Assembly: GCF_018917525.1 (NCBI RefSeq)
Contig: NZ_JAHLOS010000015.1
Span: 1-64,000 of the forward strand
Length of the DNA: 64,000 nucleotides
Direction: 5' to 3'
Origin: Enterococcus raffinosus
GTDB lineage: Bacteria > Bacillota > Bacilli > Lactobacillales > Enterococcaceae
Shown: one piece after another, positions 42,664 through 51,506 of the stretch
Layout of the letters: each line of letters begins with the position of its first letter
How positions within the stretch are numbered: position 1 is the stretch's first letter
Translations under genes and position numbers: made by a program
Notes under the pieces: model-generated
Told to the model about the DNA's origin: nothing
Database searches by the model: none
The model's input: only the letters and a program-made list of their open reading frames with translations

Positions 42664-43557
42664 CTGACACGAATTTACAGGCCCTACTATATCACATGTT
42701 CCTTGCTAGCAAAAGAAATCCTCCCTGTTCCTTGTCCATTTCCTCAGCAAACGAAGTCAACGCTTCTTAAGGATCATCCGCTATTTAACCGCACCTTGCG
42801 AATTAGGAATATTGATTCTGCGTGAGGAGCAGCGTTCCATTTATGACAGCAGTACGTTAGATACGTTGAAGACGTTCCATCAGACTCATCGTTTTTTCGA
42901 TTATTCAATAACTCGGTGCTGTTTCAAAGCAATTGACGGTTTCTCTACCTATTCAAAAACATAGTTTCATGGATCAAGTCGAAAAGACAATCTATCCCAT
43001 ATGTTACTTACAACGTGAATGGAGTACTTAAGTAAGTTATTTGCTGAAACAGCAAGAGAGTGACGCTCAATCATAAACCAGTAGACCCACTGTAAAGTTC
43101 ATTTGTGAGATTCCTAGTGGGTTATTTGTGTGTTTACTGTTAGACAAAATGTACAAAAAGCCCCGCTATTTTGCCTATTTTCACAGAACATCCTGCTTAC
43201 TAGTTATTAAGGAAATATTAAGTCAAACGAGCAATCAATAAGTTTTTTAAAACTTTTTTTGTAAGAGTTTTTGAGTATAAAAGCTGGCAAACCAATATTC
43301 CTGTTCCATGCATAAAACATAAAATGTGTCAAAGTGGGCAAAATTGCATTCGCCCCTGAAAATTGCACGTTTTTTGAGGTGCTTTTTTAACGAAATCTCT
43401 TTCCTATGCGATTCCTCTCAAAAAAAGAACAAAAATTCGTGCAATTTTGACCCCAAAATGTATTTTTGCCGGTTTTGACCAAGTTTGTGTTTCCCCTTTA
43501 TCGTTAAGTCACCGGCCGGAACAAAAAAATAGAAATACTATAACGGAGGAATAAAAC
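42664..43557. other. Long intergenic region before the small-protein/holin cassette
   Basis: About 890 bases. Around 42.8-42.95 kb short coding-like fragments (LREEQRSIYDSSTLDTLKTF) hint at a decayed gene I cannot identify. At 43.05-43.13 kb ACCCACT...AGTGGGT could be a weak hairpin. At 43.33-43.46 kb the motif AAAATTGCA occurs three times, twice as part of an inverted pair (GGGCAAAATTGCA and TGCAATTTTGACC), likely control elements of the following cassette. TTGACC near 43.48 kb may be a -35 box. Confidence 0.45.
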
Positions 43558-43761
43558 ATGAAACAAAAAATTGGCAACAAATTACAAGTACAGATCGACG
43601 CAGGAGAAGACAAATTAAGAAAGGTGAACTTCCAAAACGTCATCGATGAATCAACCGAACAAGCGGTGCTAGAACTGGGGGCTATCCTGACAGAACTTTC
43701 ACCAGAGAACAGCAACCTAGACGGCGTGATCCTAACTAGTCGATCACGCTATACCAAATAA
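43558..43761 (+). CDS. DUF1659-like small protein
   Basis: 67 residues; GGAGG lies 8 bases before the ATG. The fold-like pattern (GNKLQVQIDAGEDKLRKVNF then a helical STEQAVLELGAILTEL) fits the small DUF1659 family found next to DUF2922 proteins in Bacilli; function unknown. It is the first gene of a plus-strand cassette that ends with a holin. No signal peptide. Confidence 0.65.
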   Translation: MKQKIGNKLQVQIDAGEDKLRKVNFQNVIDESTEQAVLELGAILTELSPENSNLDGVILTSRSRYTK

Positions 43762-43777
43762 GAAAGGAGGAAATTAA

Positions 43778-44011
43778 ATGTTAAAACTTGTCGCAACCTT
43801 TAGAACCAGCTTGGGAAAAAGCCAAACCTAGAGTTTGAACAATCCAGACCCTAACAAGGCCCCAAGCGAAGTCAAAAGTCTTTTACAACGGCTAACAGGG
43901 ATCAAACTTTTCCATAAAGATGGCGCAGATCTCTTCGATACAGTCGAAAGCGCGAAGTATGTGGAAACAAACGAAACAATTATTTTCGATAACACACAGG
44001 AACAACCGTAG
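43778..44011 (+). pseudogene. DUF2922-like small protein interrupted by an amber codon
   Basis: The ATG at 43778 follows GAAAGGAGG. The frame reads MLKLVATFRTSLGKSQT, TAG (43829-43831), then continues in frame SLNNPDPNKAPSEVKSLLQR ... GIKLFHKDGADLFDTVESAK to the stop at 44011, 77 residues in all. Both halves match the DUF2922 pattern (TF...SLGK...W/T-L-DP...LFxKDGxDLxD...AxYVET). The amber codon most simply replaces a Trp (TGG). A single lesion in an otherwise perfect frame suggests a recent event or read-through. Confidence 0.7.
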
Positions 44012-44177
44012 CATCATCACTTGACTAAAATTTGAGAAGTCGCGGTAGACGTGCCGCTCTTCTCTATTAAGAAGGATGTCAATTCTTGCTTTAGCAAGTT
44101 AAAAAAATTATCAACGGCATTCGAATCGAACGATTTTTTGCAAAAAAACTTTAAAACGAATTAGGAGGATAAAATCC

Positions 44178-44561
44178 ATGAATGAACTAACTTTAACGCA
44201 CCAACAAATTTTTTCACTAAAACCCGAGACACTTGAGGCACGAATTATGACCTATTACCAAGAAACCCAAAACAGCAGCTTGACGATCAAATATATTATG
44301 GCTTTACGCGTCCGCTTTAAGCTTGGTGCGCAGGAGTTTGCGAACATTCTCAGCGATCTTGTCCGCTATTTGTTTATGAACACCAAAGCAACACGCACCA
44401 TGAAACGCTTTTTCTATTTTTTTCAGGATTATTTTGAAGCTCCGAAATGGAAACGACTAACGATGAGGGTCTTCCCTTTACGAAATTTTGTGAAGAAAGT
44501 TTTGTCTGTCGCTCGTTCACTGGTTTCACTTGTACACCCTGAAGAAAATACAGAGACTTGA
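44178..44561 (+). CDS. Unknown basic protein of the holin cassette
   Basis: 127 residues; AGGAGG 9 bases before the ATG. N-terminal helical part (LTHQQIFSLKPETLEARIMTYYQ, LTIKYIMALRVRFKLGAQEF) and a very basic middle (KATRTMKRFFYFFQDYFEAPKWKRLTMRVF). No clear signal peptide or membrane span. I do not recognise the family. It may regulate or assist the neighbouring DUF2922-like proteins or the holin; only co-directional order supports that. Confidence 0.6.
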   Translation: MNELTLTHQQIFSLKPETLEARIMTYYQETQNSSLTIKYIMALRVRFKLGAQEFANILSDLVRYLFMNTKATRTMKRFFYFFQDYFEAPKWKRLTMRVFPLRNFVKKVLSVARSLVSLVHPEENTET

Positions 44562-44607
44562 TAAGAAAAAAACTACACAGAAAAATAAATGAGAGGAAAG
44601 AAGAAGA

Positions 44608-45171
44608 ATGATTACTGAGTCTACAAAACTGGTCACGACCTTTTTAAAGAGTGACCAAAAGAAGCACAACTGGACCTATCAAGATGTGGATACAAGCTTG
44701 TCGGCACAAGAGATCAAAGAAGCTTGCGAATTACTAACGACCTTAGACCTTTTTGAACAAGATGGCGTAAAACTATTTGATTCTGTTGTTATGGCAAAGT
44801 TCGTTTCTACCAAAGTAACGACGCTGTTTGACCTGAAAAATGAAATCGATGTGGATCAAACACAACCATTTTATGAAGCAACCTGTGAAGAGGTTCGCTG
44901 TTTTGAAGTACCAGAAAAAAACAAGGAATCCGAACACGTTCAGCTCCAGCTGCCTGTGGCGGTTATTCCTTTTAGTAAAACCCAATTACCATTAGAAGTG
45001 AATGAACCTGTCACCCATCCAGTAACTGTAACTGCACCTGCACCTGCCAAACGATTGACTGAACAGCCAACGAGGAAAGAAGCAAATGACAAAAAAGGCC
45101 TACTTCAACGAATGTTCAGGCGAAAACAGCGGAATAAAGATGACCAAGCAAATCATGAATCTAGCACTTAA
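44608..45171 (+). CDS. DUF2922-like protein with a basic C-terminal extension
   Basis: 187 residues; GAGAGGAAAGAAGAAG precedes the ATG. Residues 1-75 repeat the DUF2922 pattern of the 43778 gene (STKLVTTFLKSDQKKHNWTYQDVDTSLSA...LDLFEQDGVKLFDSVVMAKFVSTKVTTLFD), with Trp at the place of the amber codon there. Residues 100-165 are a Pro/Thr/Ala-rich linker, followed by a Lys/Arg-rich tail (RKEANDKKGLLQRMFRRKQRNK). The tail could bind nucleic acid or membrane. Function unknown. Confidence 0.65.
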   Translation: MITESTKLVTTFLKSDQKKHNWTYQDVDTSLSAQEIKEACELLTTLDLFEQDGVKLFDSVVMAKFVSTKVTTLFDLKNEIDVDQTQPFYEATCEEVRCFEVPEKNKESEHVQLQLPVAVIPFSKTQLPLEVNEPVTHPVTVTAPAPAKRLTEQPTRKEANDKKGLLQRMFRRKQRNKDDQANHESST

Positions 45172-45263
45172 ACGCTACTCTCCATTCTATCTCGCGTAGG
45201 ATACTGACACCTGCGATTGAAACTGCAGGTGTTGATTAAATCAATTGAAAGAAGGTATTTGAA

Positions 45264-45731
45264 ATGACTCTTTTAGCAATGTTATCAGGAGGAACCCTCG
45301 TTAACTATTTATTTGGCGGAAGTGTCCCTATCATGGGCGTCTTCTTGACAATGGTTGGTTTGGACCTTTTTACCGGCTATGCCAAAGCACTGAAAAGCCA
45401 CACGTGGGTCTCCTCTATCAATCTTTACGGACTATTTACCAAGTTCATTACGTTTTCAACGATCATCTGCGCCGCAGCTTTAGACAAACTGGCTCCTGTT
45501 GTTGGCATCGCACTGCCTATCAATGTCGCCCTAATTTGGACTCCCCCCTTGATTCTGTACGAGATCGGGTCGATTTTAGAGAACGCGCATGTTTTCGGTC
45601 TAAAGATCGCGTGGCTGCAGTTTTTGAACGGGATGTCGGAGAGTTGCCTGATAAGGATGACCAAGAGAACAATGTGCAATAAAAAAAGCGTCCATACTGA
45701 AAGCCTGAAGCGGCTTTGCAGTATGGATTGA
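45264..45731 (+). CDS. Phage-type holin (TcdE/UtxA-like) with a probable C-terminal frameshift
   Basis: 155 residues as read; GAAAGAAGG lies before the ATG. Three hydrophobic segments (about 17-38, 55-75, 80-103) and the family block LTMVGLDLFTGYAKALKS, then ILYEIGSILENAHVFG. After that the frame runs into atypical sequence, whereas the neighbouring frame gives KDRVAAVFERDVGELPDKDD and a stop at 45682, a normal acidic holin tail. A one-base indel near 45.60 kb is therefore likely. Holins of this type make membrane pores for toxin or endolysin release; no lysin gene is nearby. Confidence 0.75.
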   Translation: MTLLAMLSGGTLVNYLFGGSVPIMGVFLTMVGLDLFTGYAKALKSHTWVSSINLYGLFTKFITFSTIICAAALDKLAPVVGIALPINVALIWTPPLILYEIGSILENAHVFGLKIAWLQFLNGMSESCLIRMTKRTMCNKKSVHTESLKRLCSMD

Positions 45732-45739
45732 CTTTGCGT

Positions 45740-45798
45740 GGAAAATAGCCGAACAATCAAGCCCTATCGTTATTGATAGGGGCAAGATCGTTCGGCTC
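45740..45798 (-). terminator. Terminator after transketolase (probably also serves the cassette)
   Basis: GCCGAACAATC...GCCCTATC/GATAGGGGC...GATCGTTCGGC, a very stable stem followed by TATTTTCC on the minus strand. A second hairpin, TCCATACTGAAAGCC/GGCTTTGCAGTATGGA, at about 45690-45729 covers the plus strand. Confidence 0.8.
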
Positions 45799-45854
45799 TG
45801 ATTTAATGATTGGTCATTCTTAAGACTTTTTCTTCAGTCTCAACTTGAATCAAG

Positions 45855-47831
45855 CTATTTATTTTTTTCGATTAGTCGTTGAGCTTCTTCAATAATATGA
45901 TCGACTGTAAAATTGTAGTCCTTCAACAAATCTCCAGCAGGAGCGGACTTTCCGAATTGCTCTAAGCCGATCGATGATCCATTGACGCCTACATATTTGG
46001 ACCAGCCAATTGTTGAACCCAACTCAATTGATAACTTGTTATCAACGTTTGTTGGTAACACGGATTCTTTGTATTCTTCGCTTTGTGCATTAAATAGCTC
46101 CCAGCTAGGCAATGAAACAACGTTTACTTTATACTGTTTAAGCTGTTCTTTTGCTAACAATGCCATTTCAACTTCAGAACCACTTGCAATTAGAATTAAA
46201 TCTGGATTTTCTGAGTCTTTAGATAGGACGTATCCGCCTTTTTCAGCATTTTCGTAATTGACATTTTCAATTACCGGTACATCGTGTCTTCCGAGAGCGA
46301 TTAGGAATGGACGATCTTTAGATTGAGCTGCCAGTTTCCATGCAACGATTGTTTCGTTAGCATCCGCTGGTCGGTAAACAACTAGATTAGGCATCGCTCT
46401 TAAAGATACTAAGTGTTCTACTGGCTGATGAGTTGGTCCATCTTGCCCGACTTGTATACTGTCATGGGTCATGATATAAGTCACAGGAACACCCATCAAC
46501 GCAGAATGACGAATGGCAGAGCGCATATAGTCAGAAAATACTAAGAAAGTTCCGCAATACCCTCTTAACCCACCATGCAATGTCAATCCGTTACAAATTG
46601 AAGCCATGGCAAATTCGCGAACACCAAAATAGATATTGGGACCTTCATGATTTTCTTCATCCATAAATGGTAGTCCCTCTATTGTTGTCTTGTTTGAAGA
46701 GGCTAGATCGGCAGAGCCTCCGACTAAAATTGGTAAATCTTTGTAAATTCGGTTCAACATTTTTCCACTAGCAGTTCTTGTTGCCATTTTTTCTTCTGTA
46801 AATGGTGTCAAAGCAGTTTCCGTTACTTCAAATTCCTCCTGAATCACTTTTTTCAATTCTGCTGCCAATTCAGGATACTCATTTGAATATTCGTTCATTA
46901 ATTCATTCCATTGCATTTCTAGGTTTTCACCATTAATAGCAATTTCATCAAAATTCGTTTTTACATCCGTAGGTACAAAGAAATCGTCATATTCCCAGCC
47001 GATTGCTTCTTTGATTTTCTTGGCTTCTTCGGCACCGACAGGGTTGCTGTGGATCTTCTCAGTCCCCTGCAAGGTTGAGCCGAATCCAATGATTGTTTTT
47101 ACTTCAATTAGCGTAGGTTTCGTCGTTTCAGCTTGAGCTTCTTCGATTGCTGCGGAAATTTCATCTAAATTATTCCCATCAGTAACGTAGAGCGTTTGCC
47201 AGTTCATTGCTCTGAATTTTTCTTGAATATCTTCATGGGCTGATTGCGTTAATGGCCCATCTGACGTAATGTCATTTGAATCATAAAGAACAATTAATTT
47301 TCCAAGTCCTAATTTTCCAGCAATAGCGGCCGCTTCTAATGCCACCCCTTCTTCTAAATCGCCATCTCCACATACGGTATAAGTGAAGTGATTTACTACA
47401 TCAAAGTCCTCTTTATTAAACCGATCTCTTAAATGTGCTTCAGCAATAGCCATTCCTACTGTCATTGAAAAACCTTGCCCTAATGGTCCTGTTGTTGCTT
47501 CAACCCCTGGCGTGTGGAAGACTTCTGGATGTCCAGGCGTCTTACTGTCTAGTTTTCTAAACTGTTTAATATCATCCATTGATAAATCATAACCGGATAA
47601 ATGCAGCAACGAATACAACAGCATCGAACCATGACCCGAAGTTAAAACAAAGCGATCTCGATTAAACCACTTAGGATTTTTAGGATTGTGGTTCATATGA
47701 TGCCTAAATAGTTCATACCCCATAGGTGCTGAACCAAGGGGTGCACCCATGTGACCATGATTGGCATTTTCAACGCTGTCAACAACCAGATTTCTCATAG
47801 TAGCAACCGATTTTAGATCAATTTTATTCAT
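45855..47831 (-). CDS. tkt: Transketolase
   Basis: 658 residues, normal length. It transfers two-carbon units between sugar phosphates with thiamine diphosphate. Motifs: NHGHMGAPLGSAPMGYELF at the start, TGPLGQGFSMTVGMAIAE, the ThDP motif CGDGDLEEGVALEAAAIAGKLGL ... YDSNDITSDG, then GLRGYCGTFLVFSDYMRSAIR and HDSIQVGQDGPTHQPVEHL. GGAGG precedes the ATG. It is the last gene of the ascorbate-type PTS operon, which suggests that the imported sugar is channelled into the pentose phosphate pathway as a ketopentose phosphate. Another housekeeping copy may exist elsewhere. Confidence 0.95.
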   Translation of the reverse strand: MNKIDLKSVATMRNLVVDSVENANHGHMGAPLGSAPMGYELFRHHMNHNPKNPKWFNRDRFVLTSGHGSMLLYSLLHLSGYDLSMDDIKQFRKLDSKTPGHPEVFHTPGVEATTGPLGQGFSMTVGMAIAEAHLRDRFNKEDFDVVNHFTYTVCGDGDLEEGVALEAAAIAGKLGLGKLIVLYDSNDITSDGPLTQSAHEDIQEKFRAMNWQTLYVTDGNNLDEISAAIEEAQAETTKPTLIEVKTIIGFGSTLQGTEKIHSNPVGAEEAKKIKEAIGWEYDDFFVPTDVKTNFDEIAINGENLEMQWNELMNEYSNEYPELAAELKKVIQEEFEVTETALTPFTEEKMATRTASGKMLNRIYKDLPILVGGSADLASSNKTTIEGLPFMDEENHEGPNIYFGVREFAMASICNGLTLHGGLRGYCGTFLVFSDYMRSAIRHSALMGVPVTYIMTHDSIQVGQDGPTHQPVEHLVSLRAMPNLVVYRPADANETIVAWKLAAQSKDRPFLIALGRHDVPVIENVNYENAEKGGYVLSKDSENPDLILIASGSEVEMALLAKEQLKQYKVNVVSLPSWELFNAQSEEYKESVLPTNVDNKLSIELGSTIGWSKYVGVNGSSIGLEQFGKSAPAGDLLKDYNFTVDHIIEEAQRLIEKNK

Positions 47832-47866
47832 TAGATTTCCTCCATTAAATTCGCGATAGTTGAAAT

Positions 47867-49141
47867 TTAAAATACACTTTGTAATAATTGTCCGATATAA
47901 TAGACTAGTAGTCCGACAATGTTAAAGTCTGTTTCTGGGAAAGATGTCCCAGTCAATCCAATATTTTCCATAATTGGGTAAATTAATGTTGGGCCAACAG
48001 CAATTAAAATCCCGACAACAAAGGAGCCTACCACGCATCCTTTCCATCCGCCGGTAGCATTACCGAAGACACCTGCGGTTGCGCCAATGAAAAAGTATGG
48101 AACTGCTACTGGAATGATTACGATTGTTCCAATTAGCCCCATGATAACCATGGTGACTAATCCACCAGCATAGGCTGCTAAAAAACCAATTACAGTCGCT
48201 GTTGGAGCAAATGGAAAGACCACAGGACAATCTAAAGCCGGGCGTGCGTTAGGAATGAGCTTTTCAGAGATCCCAACAAACGCGCTGACGATTTCTCCCA
48301 GAAACAGTCGAACTCCGGTGATAATTACATAAAGTGCCGCCGAGAAGCCTAATCCCTGAAATAATGGATAGACTAACCAGTTCACTCCACCAGATAATTC
48401 CTCTACTGCTCCTTTTCCCGCAGCAATCGCCGCAATGTAGAAGAAAATAATCATCGTAATTGAGACACCTACCACATAATCCTTAAACATCGTTAACCAG
48501 CCGGGTAAGTTTAAATTTTCAGTACTATCTTCCGGTTTTCCGACCTTTGAACCAATCCATCCAGAGAGGGCATAACCGACTGTTACGTAGTGTCCCATCG
48601 CCAGTTCATCATCACCAGTGACTTTTCGCATGTATGGTTGGGCAATGGCTGGAAATACCCCTGCACAAATCCCTAAAATGATTCCTCCCAATACGATAGT
48701 CAACGAATTGCTCATTCCTAGTGCTTTGAACATAATTGTCAATAAAGCGGCTAAATAAAGATTGTGCTGTCCTGTTAAAAAGATATATTTTAATGGTGTA
48801 AACTTAGCAACTAGTAAATTGCACAAAAACCCAATCAACATGACTAATGAAACCGTAGTACCGAACTTATCTTGGGCTAAAGCAGTTACCGCCTCAGCTA
48901 ATGGCAGAACTCCCTTCAACCCAAAACCTTCCGCAAACAACGCTTGAAAGCTATCTAAGGAAGTTACTGCTGCTGCCGATCCAACGCCAAAAACTAAGAA
49001 TCCAACAATTGTTTTTAATGTGCCTGAAATGACCTTATCGGCAGGTTGCTTTTGCAATAACAGCCCGGTTAAGGCAATAATACCAACTAAAATTGGTGCC
49101 GAAGCGAGTAAGTCAAACACCACTACCTTTAATACTTCCAT
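47867..49141 (-). CDS. ulaA: PTS ascorbate-family EIIC (UlaA-like)
   Basis: 424 residues with about 11-12 membrane segments and the UlaA/SgaT signature regions: GSAAAVTSLDSFQALFAEGFG, LFLTGQHNLYLAALL-type block (YIFLTGQHNLYLAALLTIMF), MGHYVTVGYALSGWIGSKVG, and NARPALDCPVVFPFAPTATVIGFL. It imports and phosphorylates L-ascorbate in E. coli; family members with transketolase neighbours probably move pentitols or related polyols instead. It lies 14 bases downstream of the EIIB gene. The substrate is uncertain. Confidence 0.92.
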   Translation of the reverse strand: MEVLKVVVFDLLASAPILVGIIALTGLLLQKQPADKVISGTLKTIVGFLVFGVGSAAAVTSLDSFQALFAEGFGLKGVLPLAEAVTALAQDKFGTTVSLVMLIGFLCNLLVAKFTPLKYIFLTGQHNLYLAALLTIMFKALGMSNSLTIVLGGIILGICAGVFPAIAQPYMRKVTGDDELAMGHYVTVGYALSGWIGSKVGKPEDSTENLNLPGWLTMFKDYVVGVSITMIIFFYIAAIAAGKGAVEELSGGVNWLVYPLFQGLGFSAALYVIITGVRLFLGEIVSAFVGISEKLIPNARPALDCPVVFPFAPTATVIGFLAAYAGGLVTMVIMGLIGTIVIIPVAVPYFFIGATAGVFGNATGGWKGCVVGSFVVGILIAVGPTLIYPIMENIGLTGTSFPETDFNIVGLLVYYIGQLLQSVF

Positions 49142-49155
49142 TGTTTTTCCCCCTT

Positions 49156-49440
49156 TTATGACTTCTGACTATCAAAAAATGCCTGCAATTTCGTCTCGAT
49201 TTCCTTTTTGTCCATCAAATTATTGATCCCGATAATATATGGAACCTGCCCTTTTAATTCATCTGCTACATCAGCCATTGTGATCAATACGTCTCCTTTA
49301 AAGCTTTTCACATCATCTAAAGTGCTGTGCTGTACCTCTAATGGAAACGACTTGGCTCTCACCACTTGATCCACTTTGATTTTCAGCATCATACTTGACC
49401 CCATTCCTGTTCTACAGGCAATCAATGCTTTTTTTATCAT
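49156..49440 (-). CDS. ulaB: PTS ascorbate-family EIIB
   Basis: 94 residues. Phosphocysteine loop at the N-terminus: KALIACRTGMGSSMMLKIKV. The rest is the small Rossmann-like EIIB fold (DDVKSFKGDVLITMADVADELK, YIIGINNLMDKKEI). It passes phosphate from an EIIA to the UlaA-like permease. No separate UlaC EIIA gene is present in the operon; the EIIA domain fused to the adjacent regulator is a candidate donor, or an EIIA from elsewhere. Confidence 0.92.
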   Translation of the reverse strand: MIKKALIACRTGMGSSMMLKIKVDQVVRAKSFPLEVQHSTLDDVKSFKGDVLITMADVADELKGQVPYIIGINNLMDKKEIETKLQAFFDSQKS

Positions 49441-49442
49441 TC

Positions 49443-51506
49443 CTACATCCTCTCTTTCTCAAAACGTTTGATATACGCGATAATCTCTTCCGGATCTGTA
49501 GCATTATCCAATACCTGATAGAAGCTTTCCTGATCCAGCAATTCTGCTAGCTCCGACATGGCTGTTAAATGAGTCTGATTATCCAAGGCACTTAAACCAA
49601 AAACATATTTCACTGGATCATTTTCCTTGTTACCAAAAACTACAGGGGTCTTTAAGGTAGAAATACTAATCCCGATTCTTCTCGCCCCTTCTTCAGGTCG
49701 GGCATGTGGTAGAGCTACGTGTTTAGTAATGACAATGTAGGGGCCGGTTTCTTTCGTTGTCTGAATCATTCCATCAATATAGCTAGGCGTGGCAACCCCT
49801 GTACTGACTAAAACATCTGTAGACTTACGGATTGCTTCCTCCCAGTTCGTAGCCTCTACCTGTAGTTTTACAAGATCCTTATTGGTAATTTCACTTAACA
49901 ACGGATACTCACCTCCTTCTTCGATGATGATTCTAGAATGATTGACATCTGCTTGAATAAGCAGCTCATTTTCAATTTTTTCATATTGTTCTCTCGTCAC
50001 ATACTTTTTCACTACCTTAAGTGTCTCCGCAAGTTTTGAGTCTAGTAACGATTCATCGTCTAGAATCTCATACACACGTCCAATCAACTCAAATTTTTCT
50101 TTTGATGTCATAATTGGATTTACGACAATAAATGGAATTTTCATACTCAACATGTCCGTGGTGATCGTCGTCGTAAAAACAATATCAAAACTTTCAAAAG
50201 CTATTTTTCTGCGAAAATCTCGCACGATAAACTCTATGCTAGGAAATAAGGACTCTAATTCTTTTTGTAAAATGATTGATGTGCCAATGCCGTTTGGACA
50301 CAAAATCAATCCCCGATTTCTCTTTACGTGCTCTTCCTGTTCGTCAAAAGCCGATGCAGCAAAATGAACAGTTAAAAAAGCAATTTCATCTGTTGGCAAT
50401 TCTCTATCAAATAACGGTTGTAAAGGCCGGATTGCTTCGTTAACTAGGGCATACATTTCTGGATACTCTTCTTGTATTTTGTTCGCTAAAGGATTAACGA
50501 TAGGTAAGTGATAAAAGATCCGATAATAGCTAGGTCTAAAATGCTCATACAACCTGCGAGTAACAGCATCCTTATCTAAGAAACGAATACCTGACAAGCT
50601 TTCAAATCGTGCAATTAGTCGTTGAATGATTTTTACAATCATGGCTTGATCTGATGTTCTATTATCGATATTTCCAGCTGACAATCCTAAAATCCAGGCA
50701 GAAATATAGAGAATATTCTCTGGTAATTCTATTTGGAAAAAATTACAGACATGAAGACTAAACTGATACTCGTTCGATTGATGATCGATAAAATCACTAA
50801 CCATCTTCTGAGGTCGTTCATATTTAAATCGCTGACTCAAAAGAATGAAGCAATAGGTAAATTCTTTGAGTTTGTTTTCAAAAAAAGAAATATTATTTTT
50901 TTCGCTCGCTTCTAAGATTTTGTCTTCAATTTCCGAGTAATCAATATCTAATTGTTTTTTTAAGAAACTTTCTAGAAAAAGTTCTCCATTGTCCTGATGC
51001 AGAAAGTTAATTACCGTGTTCATTACCAAATACCTTATATCTGCTTCATCGCCCTGTATAAAATACCCTTTTGTTCGAGTGTATCCAACGTTGATATCAT
51101 TTTTTTGGAGCCTTCGTTTCACCTCCTTCAGATCATTTACAACAGTTGATCGACTACTATCCAACATTAAAATTAAGTGGTCCAACGACAAATAGTCCAA
51201 TGAACAAGAAAGCGTTAGTAAGATCATTAATTGTCGATTTCCCTTCGAATGATACACATCTGAAAAAAATTCCATTTTCAGTAAATAATTTTGTAAGAAT
51301 TTTTGAACGGTATGATTTAAAATGAGTTCACTGCTCGATACCTTGACCAACTCTTGATTGTCTTCAGCCAGCAGCTCGTTTATCTTTTTTATAGAATAAG
51401 TAATCTGCCTCCTTGTTAGTAAAAATTTTCTTTCTAATTCTGCTGTACTTCTTTGATTTCTAAAAGCAATCTCATGAAGAATAGATAAATCTTGACTATC
51501 AATCAT
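49443..51506 (-). CDS. PRD-containing transcriptional activator with EIIB- and EIIA-like domains (MtlR/LicR type)
   Basis: 687 residues. N-terminal helix-turn-helix regions (LSILHEIAFRNQRSTAELERK; LMILLTLSCSLDYLSLDHL ... SRSTVVNDLKEVKRRLQ), two PRDs (about 190-290 and 300-395, with LHVCNFF and FLTVHFAA), an EIIB-like domain (LILCPNGIGTSIILQKEL, phosphocysteine) and a C-terminal EIIA of the fructose/mannitol/ascorbate type with His in VITKHVALPHARPEEG. It activates the operon when PTS phosphorylation permits. It is the first gene of the operon, 2 bases before the EIIB gene. Its EIIA may also phosphorylate UlaB, as no other EIIA gene is present. Confidence 0.92.
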   Translation of the reverse strand: MIDSQDLSILHEIAFRNQRSTAELERKFLLTRRQITYSIKKINELLAEDNQELVKVSSSELILNHTVQKFLQNYLLKMEFFSDVYHSKGNRQLMILLTLSCSLDYLSLDHLILMLDSSRSTVVNDLKEVKRRLQKNDINVGYTRTKGYFIQGDEADIRYLVMNTVINFLHQDNGELFLESFLKKQLDIDYSEIEDKILEASEKNNISFFENKLKEFTYCFILLSQRFKYERPQKMVSDFIDHQSNEYQFSLHVCNFFQIELPENILYISAWILGLSAGNIDNRTSDQAMIVKIIQRLIARFESLSGIRFLDKDAVTRRLYEHFRPSYYRIFYHLPIVNPLANKIQEEYPEMYALVNEAIRPLQPLFDRELPTDEIAFLTVHFAASAFDEQEEHVKRNRGLILCPNGIGTSIILQKELESLFPSIEFIVRDFRRKIAFESFDIVFTTTITTDMLSMKIPFIVVNPIMTSKEKFELIGRVYEILDDESLLDSKLAETLKVVKKYVTREQYEKIENELLIQADVNHSRIIIEEGGEYPLLSEITNKDLVKLQVEATNWEEAIRKSTDVLVSTGVATPSYIDGMIQTTKETGPYIVITKHVALPHARPEEGARRIGISISTLKTPVVFGNKENDPVKYVFGLSALDNQTHLTAMSELAELLDQESFYQVLDNATDPEEIIAYIKRFEKERM

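Noticed and set aside
42760-43030. Decayed gene encoding LREEQRSIYDSSTLDTLKTF-like fragments
   Set aside because: Frames break within about 50 codons and I could not match the fragment to a family, so it is not listed as a gene.
43558-45731. Prophage
   Set aside because: Only a holin and DUF1659/DUF2922-like genes; no integrase, capsid, tail, terminase or lysin genes, and no att repeats seen.
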